A stretch of DNA of 64,000 nt. It comes from Coffea arabica. Its lineage: Eukaryota; Streptophyta; Magnoliopsida; Gentianales; Rubiaceae. Both the position numbers and the translations under genes were made by a program. The notes under the pieces are model-generated. The model was given only the letters and a program-made list of their open reading frames with translations, did no database searches and was not told the origin of the DNA. Location: assembly GCF_036785885.1 (NCBI RefSeq), contig NC_092323.1, forward strand, positions 10,238,501 through 10,302,500, in the 5' to 3' direction. Below are positions 36,170-48,200 of this stretch, piece after piece (the stretch's first letter is position 1; the number at the start of each line of letters is the position of its first letter).

Positions 36170-37395
36170 AATAATTTGGTAAATTCGGCTTCTTCTTTGT
36201 ACGGCGCACGATACACCATATACGAAACTCAGCTCTCCTAATCAGAATCTTCCTGAGATCACACGTGCCACATTGGAAGTGATCTTTACGTGATCAGGAC
36301 TGTGTGTGTAGCACGGTCACGGTGTTCCTCGAAGTAGCTGAATATTCTTCTATTTTATTAATGCTAAACATCCGCGTTTGTGACTTGTCAGTTGTCCAGA
36401 GGCGGGAACCTCACCCGCCCGGCGCGCTACGCTGCTACCAGAATTATTGCCCGGGCAAATAGAAGAGTATTATTATAATACAGTACCAGTAACTAGTAAT
36501 TATTTTTGTTATAGTGAAGTTTAATCTGGTTAAGAATTGATTAAAAATGTTTACCACGATCGAACAAAATGTCACACAAGACAAAACAAAGCAAGCTAAC
36601 ATTTTGGAGTGCATTAATTTGGACGACTTCTCACTATTTTCTTTTTTTTTTTGTTTCAACTAACTAATGCCTGTGTGGCAATTTTACATACACTTCTTTT
36701 CAATTTTCTAAAATAATAAGAGAATTTCAAATTTTGATCATGTGTCATGCATTTAAATATATTGCTATGCAAAATTCGTGGCCGAGACTAAAAAATTAAC
36801 CCATATAGAGCTCCAGGGAAAAAAATTATAGGATTTTTAAATAAGTGCTTAACAGCAGTCATTAATACATCTATTTTAAATATAATTTATCATTTAAATA
36901 CACATATTTACTTTTTTTTATACCAAACACATTTTTAATTGAAAAATGATATTAACACTCCTTTAAAAAACCTTATAGTACGAGGTGTTTTGAAGAGTGC
37001 TTGAATCATTTCCTTTCAACTTTATTTCACTTACTTCAATTCAAAGCCAACATGTGAGAGCCTTTTCAACCAGTGCCCATTGGCACAGTTTGACAAATGC
37101 AAAACTATATCCCAAAAAAAGAAATGGAAACATATTCAAATACAGGAAAGACGTACAGAAGAATTAAATAAAGAAAAGATAATTGGAAATACGTCCAAGT
37201 CTTGTCTTTATTATGGTCCAAATTTCTTGCCTTTACTTTCTCTCTGCCTGCTCCCCTTACTGACTCTAGTCTCTTCTTTACTTCATTCAAGAAAGATAAA
37301 ATTCTCAGGTTGCAGAGAGACATAGATTTTGTCTGTACAATTTGTAATGAGAGTACATAACTGAAGTCATCAAACCAAGCAAAGTAGCATTCTTT
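36170..37395 (+). promoter_or_regulatory. Upstream region and leader of the WOX13-type gene
   Basis: Contains a palindromic G-box CACGTG at 36262-36267 about 1.1 kb upstream of the start codon. The leader is pyrimidine-rich from about 37195 (TTGCCTTTACTTTCTCTCTG). Transcription probably starts in the 37000-37250 range. The minus-strand 165-aa open frame across 37105-37602 is a shadow of the leader and exon 1. Confidence 0.4.
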
Positions 37396-40300
37396 ATGGA
37401 GTGGGATAAACAACCACCTCAGCAGCCACAAGCAACAACAGCTGCTGCTGCAGCAGCAGCAGCAGAAGAACTCAATAATGGAGGAATGTTTGTTAAAGTT
37501 ATGACTGATGAACAAATGGAAGTTCTCAGGAAGCAAATTGCTGTTTATGCTACCATCTGTGAACAGCTTGTTGATTTGCACAAATCTCTCACTTCCCATC
37601 ATGATCTTGCAGGTTTTCTAGCAGCCCTTTCTCTCTTTTTGTCTGCTTATCATCTTTACTGTGTGAATGTGTGTAAGTTTGTGTTCATGTTTGATCGCAA
37701 TTTTGTTTTATGTTCATTGAAATTAGAAAATAATGCGACCTTTTAACAGGTTTGGTAAATCTTGGTAAGGGGTGTTGTTGGGATCATATCTTGCTTGTTG
37801 AATTTCGAGACTTGTCTTTTACTGCTGCTACTTTACCTTTTCTTGCTATTCAATTGATAAAAGTGCTGTCTTTGGTTTTTACAAATGTATATATTGTCTT
37901 AGTTTTCTTCAATGGGTTGGGTGTGAGAAGCCACCTTAAAGGGGTATAAGCAAATATTTTGACAATTGTACTTCGTCTAGAGTTCAAAGCGTTCACATTC
38001 CTTGGTATCTTTCAATATGTCTGGTCAAAGTTTTTTAAAGTCGTTCATTGGGTTTGTTTATATACATAGTGTACGTTTTAATAAAATTTTGAAAAATTAT
38101 TTATGATTTGATGGGGATTCCAAAGCTGGAGAAACCTATTTCTTAAAGATTCCCGGCAAGCTAATGGCAGCAGCAGAATTAAAGTATCAATATTTATTTA
38201 ATTTTGAGAACGAGTACAATATCAATTCTCATGTAAATAACTCGGATTATTTGTGCTCTTCCAAAGTCCTACCTCTGACTCTTTGATTTTAACTAGCAGC
38301 GATTCCTCATCTCTTATTTCTCGGCAAGTTATTGAAGAGTATTCCACTTGTGAAGCCATTACAACCTTAGTCTTCCTTATGCTTCTGTGATTTTAACTAC
38401 CTTCTTGATCGCCATTTCTTCCAGAAACACGCTTTTTGACTACTTTACATGTTAGCCAAATTTGTTTTAATGGCCTGGTCATTGCAAACTTTGGCTTTCA
38501 AAAGGTTCATCTAGATGAAGCGGACTGACTTGGCTGTATTTGTAGCATTAGACTGCAGTCAATGAAAGGTAGTCTGCATCTTCTATGCACTTTTTCCAGC
38601 CAAGTAGTCTTCTTGTCCACAAAACTGTAAGCAGAGAAGATGTTTCTTGAATTCCAACAGTATGTGATAGTTCTCATATCTATACTCAGCCTTCTTCTAA
38701 GATCCCATCTGCAAACAAACCATGCGATATTCTGAAATTATAGTGAGGATAAATAACCAACACAGTTGACTGCATGACTGGATAACCTGAAATCTTTGTG
38801 CACTTCCAAAGTCCTACCTCTGACTCTTTGATTTTAACTAGCAGCGATTCCTCATCTCTTATTTCTCGGCAAGTTATTGAAGAGTATTCCACTTGTGAAG
38901 CCATTACAACCTTAGTCTTCCTTATGCTTCTGTGATTTTAACTACCTTCTTGATCGCCATTTCTTCCAGAAACACGCTTTTTGACTACTTTACATGTTAG
39001 CCAAATTTGTTTTAATGGCCTGGTCATTGCAAACTTTGGCTTTCAAAAGGTTCATCTAGATGAAGCGGACTGACTTGGCTGTATTTGTAGCATTAGACTG
39101 CAGTCAATGAAAGGTAGTCTGCATCTTCTATGCACTTTTTCCAGCCAAGTAGTCTTCTTGTCCACAAAACTGTAAGCAGAGAAGATGTTTCTTGAATTCC
39201 AACAGTATGTGATAGTTCTCATATCTATACTCAGCCTTCTTCTAAGATCCCATCTGCAAACAAACCATGCGATATTCTGAAATTATAGTGAGGATAAATA
39301 ACCAACACAGTTGACTGCATGACTGGATAACCTGAAATCTTTGTGCACTGAATAGATCTCGTGGCGATTACAATTTTCAGAGTGTGATCTTTCTTTGATG
39401 TATGTGAAACAGAAGACGTTTCATATCTTTGTATTCCTCATTATCTGGAATGAATCTGCCCTTAAATGGGCAAACTGATTTTCTTTTTGCCGTAAGTTGA
39501 GCTCTGCATGTAGCAGTTATCTGTTAACAAAGTATACTTTGTTGATGACAGTGGCAAACACCAGAGGATTTGTAATAATTCAAAACTTGTCATAATCTCT
39601 TCTTCCTTGCGTTGAATGTGGAAGAGGATGAAGTCCAATTCCTGTTTAACAAGCCCCTTCATCTTGATTCTACTTTTTGTTGAAGGAAGATTGAGTTCCT
39701 GTTGTTTCAGGTGCCAGACTTGGAAATCTGTACTGTGACCCACTAGTGACATCTGCTGGTCATAAAATTACTGGTAGACAACGTTGGACCCCTACACCTG
39801 TCCAGCTTCAGATTCTTGAGCGTATATTTGATCAAGGGAATGGAGCTCCATCCAAGCAGAAGATCAAAGAGATAACTAATGAATTGTTACAGCACGGTCA
39901 AATATCTGAAACAAATGTCTACAATTGGTTTCAGAACAGGCGTGCTCGATCAAAGAGGAAGCAACAAGCAGCTGCATCAAACAACATTGAATCGGAAGTG
40001 GAGACGGAGGTTGAATCACCCAATGACAAGAAGACAAAGCCAGAGGATTTGCAGTCTCCACACATTCCAACTTCAAGGAACGAGGAACTCTGCTTTCAGA
40101 ACACTGATGTAAGCTCAGGGATGCTTTCCATTGACCCACGTAGCAGTAAACCAGAGCCGATGTTCCCTTCAGATGGTAGTTCAAAGTCAGCTGGGAGTTT
40201 TGGCCAGATGTCCTTCTATGGAAGTATGTTATCAAACCCAAGTATGTATTTCCTTTTAACATCCTACCTCCGTTTAGTCACTGAAATGAACACTTGTCAT

Positions 40301-40999
40301 AACCTAGTTAAATTGGTTGACTACATTCTCAAACTTGAGATCGTCAACTGGTTGTACTTTGATGATCCAACATATCTATCCTACCGAGAATATTTTTCAT
40401 AGCACTTCTCAGCAAGAAGCATGTTAGCTATGTAGACTTACTCACATTCTTAGATGTACATGCTTGCTATCAGAGATCTGAGCACCATTTACGAGCGTGA
40501 CTCAAACTTCAAGTTAGCTAAAGGCCAATCTCCTACTTGGAGATGGTAGAACTATATATTTGACCCCAGCTAGGATTACAAATTCGATTCATTTGCAAGG
40601 CTTTCTGATAATTTCACTTACCATTTGTACTTTCTACAAAATGAGTTGTTTCAACCCAAATAAATTGTCAGTCGAATTGAAATCACGATCTATAAGGAAG
40701 ATTTAGCTTCTATAATACATTCAATAGTCGAATTGAGAGGGCTGATGTTGAGGTTCTTACAGAAGGTGCACCTATTTCTAGAAGTCATAAAATGTTGTAT
40801 CTAATTGAGCACGTATACTTGCATATTATGATCTTGAAAACCCTGGATAACGGATATCTTTGTTCTGCATTTGTTGAGCATTCGATAACACCAAGCATGT
40901 TCAATGGGCGTAGGAATGGACCAGTTGCTTGGGAAGATGGAGGTACCGGAGAGCTACAACCCTTATCTGCATGCAGAAGATTACAACATGACAGGCTGA
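37396..40999 (+). CDS. WOX13: WUSCHEL-related homeobox transcription factor, WOX13 clade
   Basis: Three exons, 37396-37612, 39711-40241 and 40914-40999, give 277 aa. The N-terminus [10 protein letters not shown] is followed by an Ala run, then the clade-specific block [20 protein letters not shown]. The homeodomain (about residues 95-160) contains [20 protein letters not shown] and the recognition helix [17 protein letters not shown]. An acidic [10 protein letters not shown] stretch follows. The last exon was chosen because acceptor GGGCGTAG at 40913 yields [20 protein letters not shown] and an ending DYNMTG, like the WOX13 C-terminus. The unspliced frame would run into intron 2 and end at 40402. 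No WUS box is seen, as expected for this ancient clade. WOX13-clade factors act broadly in roots, flowers and callus or regeneration. Intron 1 holds a 545-bp tandem duplication. Confidence 0.93.
37441..37465 (+). repeat. Trinucleotide (GCT/GCA) repeat encoding an alanine run
   Basis: GCTGCTGCTGCAGCAGCAGC and following codons encode most of an eight-alanine tract near WOX13 residue 20. The CTG/CAG composition can form a hairpin and is likely length-polymorphic. Confidence 0.85.
38251..39349 (+). repeat. Near-identical 545-bp tandem duplication in WOX13 intron 1
   Basis: Copy 1 spans about 38251-38795 and copy 2 about 38796-39340, followed by nine bases of a third unit (TTGTGCACT). By eye the only difference I see between the copies is one base near the start (GTGCTCTT versus GTGCACTT). 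The unit has no coding content. Such identity means either a very recent duplication or an assembly artefact. Confidence 0.93.
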
Positions 41000-41048
41000 T
41001 TTATTGTGTTTCCACTTGTTCCTCGTTTGTGTTTAGCAAAGTAAAATA

Positions 41049-41138
41049 TCGAGGGTTGTAACTGAAGACATTGTACGCAGTCCCCAACACAAAGTGAAAT
41101 GTTCGAGAGTTGTAACTGAAGACTTTATAGGCAGTCCC
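41049..41138 (+). repeat. Short tandem repeat after WOX13
   Basis: A 36-base unit beginning TCGAGGGTTGTAACTGAAGA recurs 54 bases later (from 41103) as TCGAGAGTTGTAACTGAAGA, each ending GCAGTCCC. It lies just downstream of the WOX13 stop codon, probably in its 3' untranslated region. Confidence 0.8.
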
Positions 41139-42037
41139 TCCTCTTTGCAACCTGATGCTGATTATTTTGCAGTGATGGATGTTAGAAGTACATTTTACCA
41201 TGTCTAGAATATATGCTTAGCGCTGAACAATATAGTTAGTTGGTTGGTTTTATATATATATATATATTTTTCAGGATTGTGAATCTCTGATCTTCTCTAT
41301 CTGATGCCAGAAAGCTCAACCTTAGCCTGTTTTCTGTCCCCTTTCTTCCTGCCTTCTATCGCTGCTGCGCTCCTTTTTTTCCATCTTGCTTTTCCCAGTT
41401 ACATTTTCTTTTACTCGACTTAAAAAATATAGTCACGTTTCTTTAAATCGCAAGAATCAAGAAGACTACACCTGGTACTGGACTACTGTAAATTTTAATC
41501 ACCTTTTGGCTAACAAGACTTTAGTCTTCTAGTAAAAACAATCAAGATTCATGTTTCAAAGTTATTAGTTGTACTTGGTATACGTTCCACCAATTGTGGA
41601 TTGAATTGTTGTAACAAAAAAAAAAAAAGAAAAAAAGAAACGCACGCACAAACACCTTTGGCATTTTTTTACATGCTTTTAATTTTATTCTTTTTTTGAT
41701 ACTTAAATCACATGTAACAAACAAGAAAATACAATTTTAACTACTCGAATCAACATGGATTTGTGCAATTGTCTTGCCCAAAACTATATATATACAGTTG
41801 CCCAAACCTTGTGTATTGTCAAACATTGAGCGTGAAACGTGGAACATGATAAACCTAATTTAATGAGCCATAGAAAACCTTTAAAAAAATGATGAAAGTG
41901 GTCATTTTAAGACGGATTTCAAGATTAGTCATTTCATGCTTGCTTCATTATTCATGGAGCAGAATTTGTTAACTCCCCAGAAAGATTCGTCCCGAAGGCC
42001 ACCTCCTAACTTCCGAGTGAGGAGGTGAAATACTGAA
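41139..42037. other. Spacer between WOX13 and PIG-H genes
   Basis: Includes a short TA run near 41250-41268 and A/T-rich sequence. The promoter and leader of the downstream PIG-H gene must lie here; a CT/GA-rich leader directly precedes 42038. No other feature was recognised. Confidence 0.4.
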
Positions 42038-43926
42038 ATGGATGAATCCTCTGCAGCAGCTGATTCGTTCGAGAATGGCAGATACAAATACATACACGAT
42101 ATTCACAACGGCCCACCTGAAGCCATAGACGTTCATCGCATTGTTCTCCAAAGAAGCAGTCAAAAGAAGCTCTTAATTTTCTGCTTCCTTGCTTTGCTTC
42201 TCTTCGCAAGTCCTCCCTTCTTCTTCTTTGTTCAACAGGTATTTATTTCTTTTGGGCCAACTTCAGTCTTTAATTCCTTTTTTCTTTTTGCTTTCCAAAT
42301 TTTTTTCTTCTGGGTTTTGATTATATGGCAAGAGAAATTTTTAAAAAATTTCCGTTCTTATTGTTTGTTGGAATGTCAATTATGTTTCGAAATTTGTTCA
42401 TTGGGGATTCGGAATATCAGAAGTGTCATATGACTTTAGAGATTGATGATTATGCAATTTTAGTGCAAAGATTGGTTGGAGGAACCAATATTCAGAACGT
42501 TAATGGAAAAATTTCTGCTGTCAATGAACGATTTCATGGCTTTGCTCAGAATTCTTGCTGATTTCCTTGTTCTTGAAACGTCATTGACCAAAATGCGGTG
42601 TGTCTAAACTGTAATTTATTGAGTACAGAGTTGATGGTTTATTGTGTCTAACATGATGGGAATATGAAATGCAGCTTAATTTACTCACCACACTTCCATG
42701 GAGTCTGCTTGTGGGTGGATTGTTTGTCAGACTGTTATCGCAGAAGCTGGTTAAGAAAGGTAAAAAGCTGCAAAATTGGTCTATTAGCACTCACCTTGCA
42801 GCCCCTATGGAGCAAAACAAACTAAGCATGAAAGTTGCGTAGGGAAAAAATGATAAGTGCGCTTTGTATTTACGGCTTTGAATGATGCAGCTGCTAGTTT
42901 TCATTTCACGCGTGTAAGGCATCAGGTGCCATCAGTTATTAAGAAATTCTTTTTATTCTGCTTACTGCAGAGTCTGTTATCATCCTGCCAGCTTTTGGGG
43001 TTCAGCTTGAGACTCAATATGGAAGGTACCTTTCGATCTTGCACACGGATGTGATCTTTCATTCCTTGCTAGGTTATTCAAAACAAACCTCTTTCCTGTG
43101 GTTCCATGAGTGGGAATGTAGATATGCAATTCACAATCTGTTCTAAAATTTGAAACGCTTAATTTAGGACTTCTTAGACCACAAAAGCTGTGTTGTTGGA
43201 AGAAGTTTTAATGGCATGATTTTTCTTAAATGAAAGTAAATCTTCTGGTAAATATATCTTCCACGAAACTTGAAGTCATAACATATAGGCATACAATTAG
43301 CTTATATATTGGAGGCAGACGAGTTGTTAAATATTTCATCAGAGTTTGCTTGTTGAGTATTGCTATTCATTATAACATGTTTGACTGAAAAGTTTTTGAC
43401 ATTTAATGAATTAATTGGGTTGGATTATATAGTCAAATCTGATGGAAGATACATTACGATCATTAAGTACAATGGCTTCTGTGCATGAGGCCATGTACCT
43501 AGGAGCAGTCTTGGCCGACCTCTTGTGATCAACATCGAATGTGAGCATATTTTACCCTTAAATCCTCATCCAACAATTTTTTGACTAGGCATTCTTTTTT
43601 GGCAGTGGAAGAACCATTCGCCGCTTTGTTCCCATTAGCAAGATCTTGAAACCTGTGCTGAATGAGTGTGTGACCCCAGTTACTTGTTACTGGAGCCTAG
43701 CCCTGATTATACGTGGAGAAGAAGAACTCATGTTGGTTTTTAAGGTAAAGGGGTCTCCAACACTCTTCAAACGGTCACTGTTAACATGCACTTTCCATGC
43801 CCCTACAAAACCTGCTCACTAACTATTTTAAATGAAATTATTTTGCAGGAACTCTATCCACCTGTAAAAATGTTAGTGCCCATCTGGAAGGCTATCTGTG
43901 CTGCTATTGATGTTGAGGAAACATGA
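42038..43926 (+). CDS. PIGH: PIG-H: subunit H of the GPI N-acetylglucosaminyltransferase complex
   Basis: Five exons, 42038-42238, 42675-42759, 42971-43025, 43606-43744 and 43849-43926, give 185 aa, close to the usual length. PIG-H belongs to the ER membrane complex that transfers GlcNAc to phosphatidylinositol, the first step of GPI-anchor synthesis. The N-terminal half carries two hydrophobic segments (LIFCFLALLLFASPPFFFF and TTLPWSLLVGGLFVRLL), separated by the exon 1/2 junction, that fit a membrane hairpin. The conserved PIG-H core follows: ESVIILPAFGVQLETQYG, RRFVPISKILKPVLNECV, and LVFKELYPPVKMLVPIWKAI near the C-terminus. Splice phases agree throughout. All these motifs are seen directly; the reaction is from family knowledge. 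The gene appears intact. Confidence 0.92.
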
Positions 43927-45204
43927 CAGCGGTCCCATTACACTTTTGGAACTCCAGAAACAGCTCTTAACTCTCTAATTTATATGTATTTTTGGTCTAG
44001 AGAAAACTATGAATACCTTTTCAGTTGTTTACTCCCCTTCGGTGGACAGAATATGCTAATCATGTTCTTTGGTATGCATAGAATGTTTCCTGTGAAGGAA
44101 AGGAATGGCTGCGTTAATCTTTATGCCTCTTTAAGGCAATTAATGCATCGAGTATCTGCTTCCTCTGAACTAGTGAACTTTATAGTTGGTAATTTTTTTT
44201 TGCCTGGTTTTCTTGTGGCTACACATTTTATGACTTCAACACCCACAACTTGGCATGAATTTTTTTATTTTTGGGGTCAATCGGCAACTCTCCTCCTACT
44301 CTAACCTTTTTATTAGGGGGGGATCCAACTGGGCCAAGGGAGGCGAGAGGATCCCGCCTTTGATCTGCTGATTTTGTTGCTCGTTTTCTGTTAAAGATGT
44401 TTATTTGATGATGAAGTTGAGTTTGTTATGATCTATCATGCGCCCAGTTAGCTTTTCTTGAAAAGACCACATAGACGCTTGCAGCATGGGTGATCTAAAT
44501 GGAAATCAGTAGATTCCAAATGAAGCATTTGGTTTATTATATCCTAACACCTCTATCTAACAAAATAAACATTTTAAATGAGGCCGGAATTATGCAAAGG
44601 TACATCTTATTCAAGCGAATTGTTGGGCAGCACCCGGGGCACCTTTAAAAGCACTCAACTCCAATCTCAGTATTCCCCACAATAAGATTGCAACCTATGT
44701 CTCGGCACCGATTGAAAAGAATTTCGGTTCCCTATATATTTTTGGGGTTTAATTATGTTAATATCAATGAAGAGAATCTAATTTTATTTGTACAGTAATT
44801 GAAGGACAAATGTACATTTTCTTCCTGTATTAGGAGCCAACGGCTAGCAACCGTACATCTCTAACCCTATGCAATTCAAAGAATGGTATCATTTTACATT
44901 TTGAAGGTATTGATGTACAACATGTACAATATTTGTACTGAGTCTGGAAGTTGGCTGGAATTTTCATATGCAGCATCTCTATCACTTTCTAGACTATTTA
45001 TGTCGACTTACAGCAAATAACAGCAAACATCTATTGCTATCATATCCCAGATTTAGCTAGCAGAGGGATGTCGACTGCGGGAGCAGTCTCAATTCTCTGA
45101 CATAAATTCTGATAGACCAGAACAGAGGTAGATAACATATCAACTTAATCCCCGAAGCTGCAGTTCAAAAACCATATGGGGAACCAGTTCCAGCCATCTT
45201 GAAA
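43927..45204. other. Convergent intergenic region between PIG-H and MLH3
   Basis: Should contain the 3' untranslated regions of both genes. The 106-aa plus-strand open frame at 43984-44304 follows directly after the PIG-H stop and has no family features. No repeat or RNA gene was recognised. Confidence 0.45.
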
Positions 45205-48200
45205 CTACTCCATGGCTGAGGTTAACCGACTTGCAGCACGCTCTAGGCTGATTTCGTGCCTGCACAAACCTTGCCACAACTCACCTGTACCACTGCTGCG
45301 TAGTCCAAGTTTATCAATTTGCTTATGCAAGATGTCCAAGTTGACAAGGGGAACTGTTGTTGGTCGCCCATGAGCACACTGCAGATTAAACCATGATTAG
45401 CATTCATGCAAAAGTCAACACACTAAAATTGAATTTTGGGCAAGGCATATCATATTATGTCTACTACTTTTAACTCACTTGAAAACACAATGAAGCCTGC
45501 TTCAGCTCTTCAACAATGAGTGAACATTCTGAAGGAAGTAATGTGTCACCAAACATAATTGCACCTAGAGTTCACAATTTGGCAAAAAAGATCAGTCCGG
45601 AAAAGATTGCCTGACTATTTTTTTAATCCATGCCCAGTATTCAGTCTAACTGGAACCAAAAGGTCAGGAAGCTAAGATGCAATAAACCTATAAAAGTAAG
45701 CACCCATTGAGGAGCAGCATTTAGCAACTTTCTGCTCTTCCAACTTCTTTTATAGTGTTTCAAATTCATCCATCCATCCATATAGTGCAGAACTTCATTA
45801 GCATTTTAAGTCACAAGATTGTACCTCTGCATGCCTTGCTGTTAAGGACTCGATGAACTGAAGGTGGTATTGTGGATGATCCGTCTGTATCAGCAAGCTA
45901 TATTTTGCAATGGAATCAAGTTGAACGAAATTTTAGATTTTGAAAGAAACACAGTTAACCCCCCCCCCCCTCCTCGTTTGTTGAATGAAAAGCAAGCAAC
46001 AATTGAGAACCAGGTCAAAATCACTATCAAGATAGGGCAATAATAACTGAATTACCTGTTGAAGAAATTCTAACAGATCAATATCTGTTAACTTAACCCC
46101 CAAAATACATGGCACCTGCAGATTAAAATAAAGTAATTTAAAAAAATCAGGTTTCTTAATGAAAGCCAGTGGAGGAAATGCTGCTGACTTGCATGGCAAC
46201 AATAGAAGTTTCCAGTAAATTCAATTTTTAACACTTAATGAACATTAATACAAATCAACAAAAACAAAGGATAGGGCATGTCAGAAATTTACCGCAACGA
46301 GTTTAGCAACAGTTGGCTGCCTGCATAGCACATTCAAGTTCCTGCACGATAAAAAAAGAAAATTTCTGAGACTGGTGCACAAAGTTCCATTTTGCATTCT
46401 GGTCAAAAGCTGAACCAGGCATCAGAAGCCAATATGAAATGAAACCAGAAACTAAAAATGTAGCAGCTTTGTGCTATCTTATGAGCAATGACACAGATTA
46501 GTGCTACGTAAGTCATAGAGATAAACTGCTTGATAGAAAAGAGAGGATCATTACTTTCCAAAGGAGCTTGCGCCTCGGCCACTGATGTTGCAGATCCAAC
46601 CCCAATTTTCTATTAGACTGACATAATTGTGCAGTAACTGATAACCAATTTCAGGCAGGACCTGTAGCATTGTGGTTAGAAACCATAATAATATGCAAAA
46701 AGTGAGAAATTTTCCGATTAAAATCAGCCAATCATCCACAGAGAAATGAACATTAAGAAAGAAAGTACCAATTCTTGCTCAGCTTCTAGATAGGCAACTT
46801 GTTTCATTTCTCCAGCTAGAACCTAACATTTACTGAATCAGTTAGCTGCAGTTCAGATAGCAATTGATGCTGAGCAACTCGAAAGCAATTTTACCTTCTG
46901 ACGCAGTTCTTCTAATCGGATCCTTTCATCTGCAGCATGCTGTAGAAGAGCATCAGTGAGGTCGGGCAAAAAACATTTATTTCAACCAATCAAAGAATGC
47001 TTTAACTCTCCACATGCATCAATGTCGAAAGGTATTTGAATACTGATTTAAGCAGAACATGTCACCGGCATCCAAACCTTGCCTAAGTTCATGGTTAGGC
47101 ACCACTTAAACTTATAAAAATCGAGAAACTAATTGGGTTCGAAAATTTTCCACAGATCAACATCCTTATCCATTCTGAAGACCCTTGCATTCTTTAATTT
47201 AATAATAGGTGAAACTCTACCTGAAAACACGCACAATAAAGATGATCACATAAACTCAACATTACATAGACATCACGCCACATAAAGCAACATTAGCAGA
47301 TATCTCAGAGCAATATGCATAACAGGCACTCTGTGCCATAAAAGCAGTAAACACAGACCTGATCTATGATGGCAAGTATTCTGCCAGCCACAACTGGAAT
47401 GAATTTCTTATCAACCTGTGGAAGAACTTTGGCATCCTTGAGGCAGTTCTTGTCAATAAAACTAGGAATCAATGAATCCCCAGCAAGGTGCAGGAAGCCA
47501 GACGACACGTCAAGTATGCTGTCATGATCTCGAGCTACTCGTGACTTCATTACATCCTGCATGATAGTATAACATTTTCAGGCAAAAATTCAGATAGCAC
47601 TTCGCTAACAAGATAGAAAATTGGCAAGTTACTGACCACAGCTTGTGGGGAACTCTTACGCCACTTCAGGCCAGAATCTAGATCATCTCGAGTTTCCTTT
47701 GATGTGGAATCTAAAAGAATGAGTAAATTATGATGGGATTAAGTCATTATTAAGGCCCAAAGTTGATTTTATAAATTTATATGTTCAAAGGACCTTTTGA
47801 AAAACTGTTATTATGGACTACCCAAAAGGATTTCAACACTAACATTTTGCTGGAAACTTCACTAATGATACAATGTCATGCAGGAAATGAGTCCCCAAGA
47901 AAGATGGTAACAAACAGGGAAAATGAATTATCAAATGGAAATACGCATCCATCAGCTCCCCAAAAGGAGCTTTGTTAGCTACAAACGATAAAAGAGTTAC
48001 CTTCAACGAGCTTAAAATTGCAGCAGTTGATGCATTGACTTTTCTTTTGGAAATCTTTGCCATTCAATCTGACAAGAGGATAACATAGTTGCAAAAGCAG
48101 AGATCCACTATCAAAATTAATATTCCCAATGACACAAATTTCATCTAATATCCTATAAGAAAATTAGGAGAAAAGATGAATTACATACCTGCAAACAGAT

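Noticed and set aside
37105..37602. 165-aa minus-strand frame with a Cys run
   Set aside because: It is the antisense shadow of the WOX13 leader and its alanine repeat.
40792..41061. 89-aa frame overlapping WOX13 exon 3
   Set aside because: It reads exon 3 in the wrong phase. The correct phase gives the WOX13-type ending and stops at 40999.
42325..42561. 78-aa frame in PIG-H intron 1
   Set aside because: It is not part of any spliced frame and shows no homology pattern to PIG-H.
43984..44304. 106-aa open frame after PIG-H
   Set aside because: It lies in the PIG-H 3' untranslated region, has no recognisable motif and shows low-complexity aromatic content.
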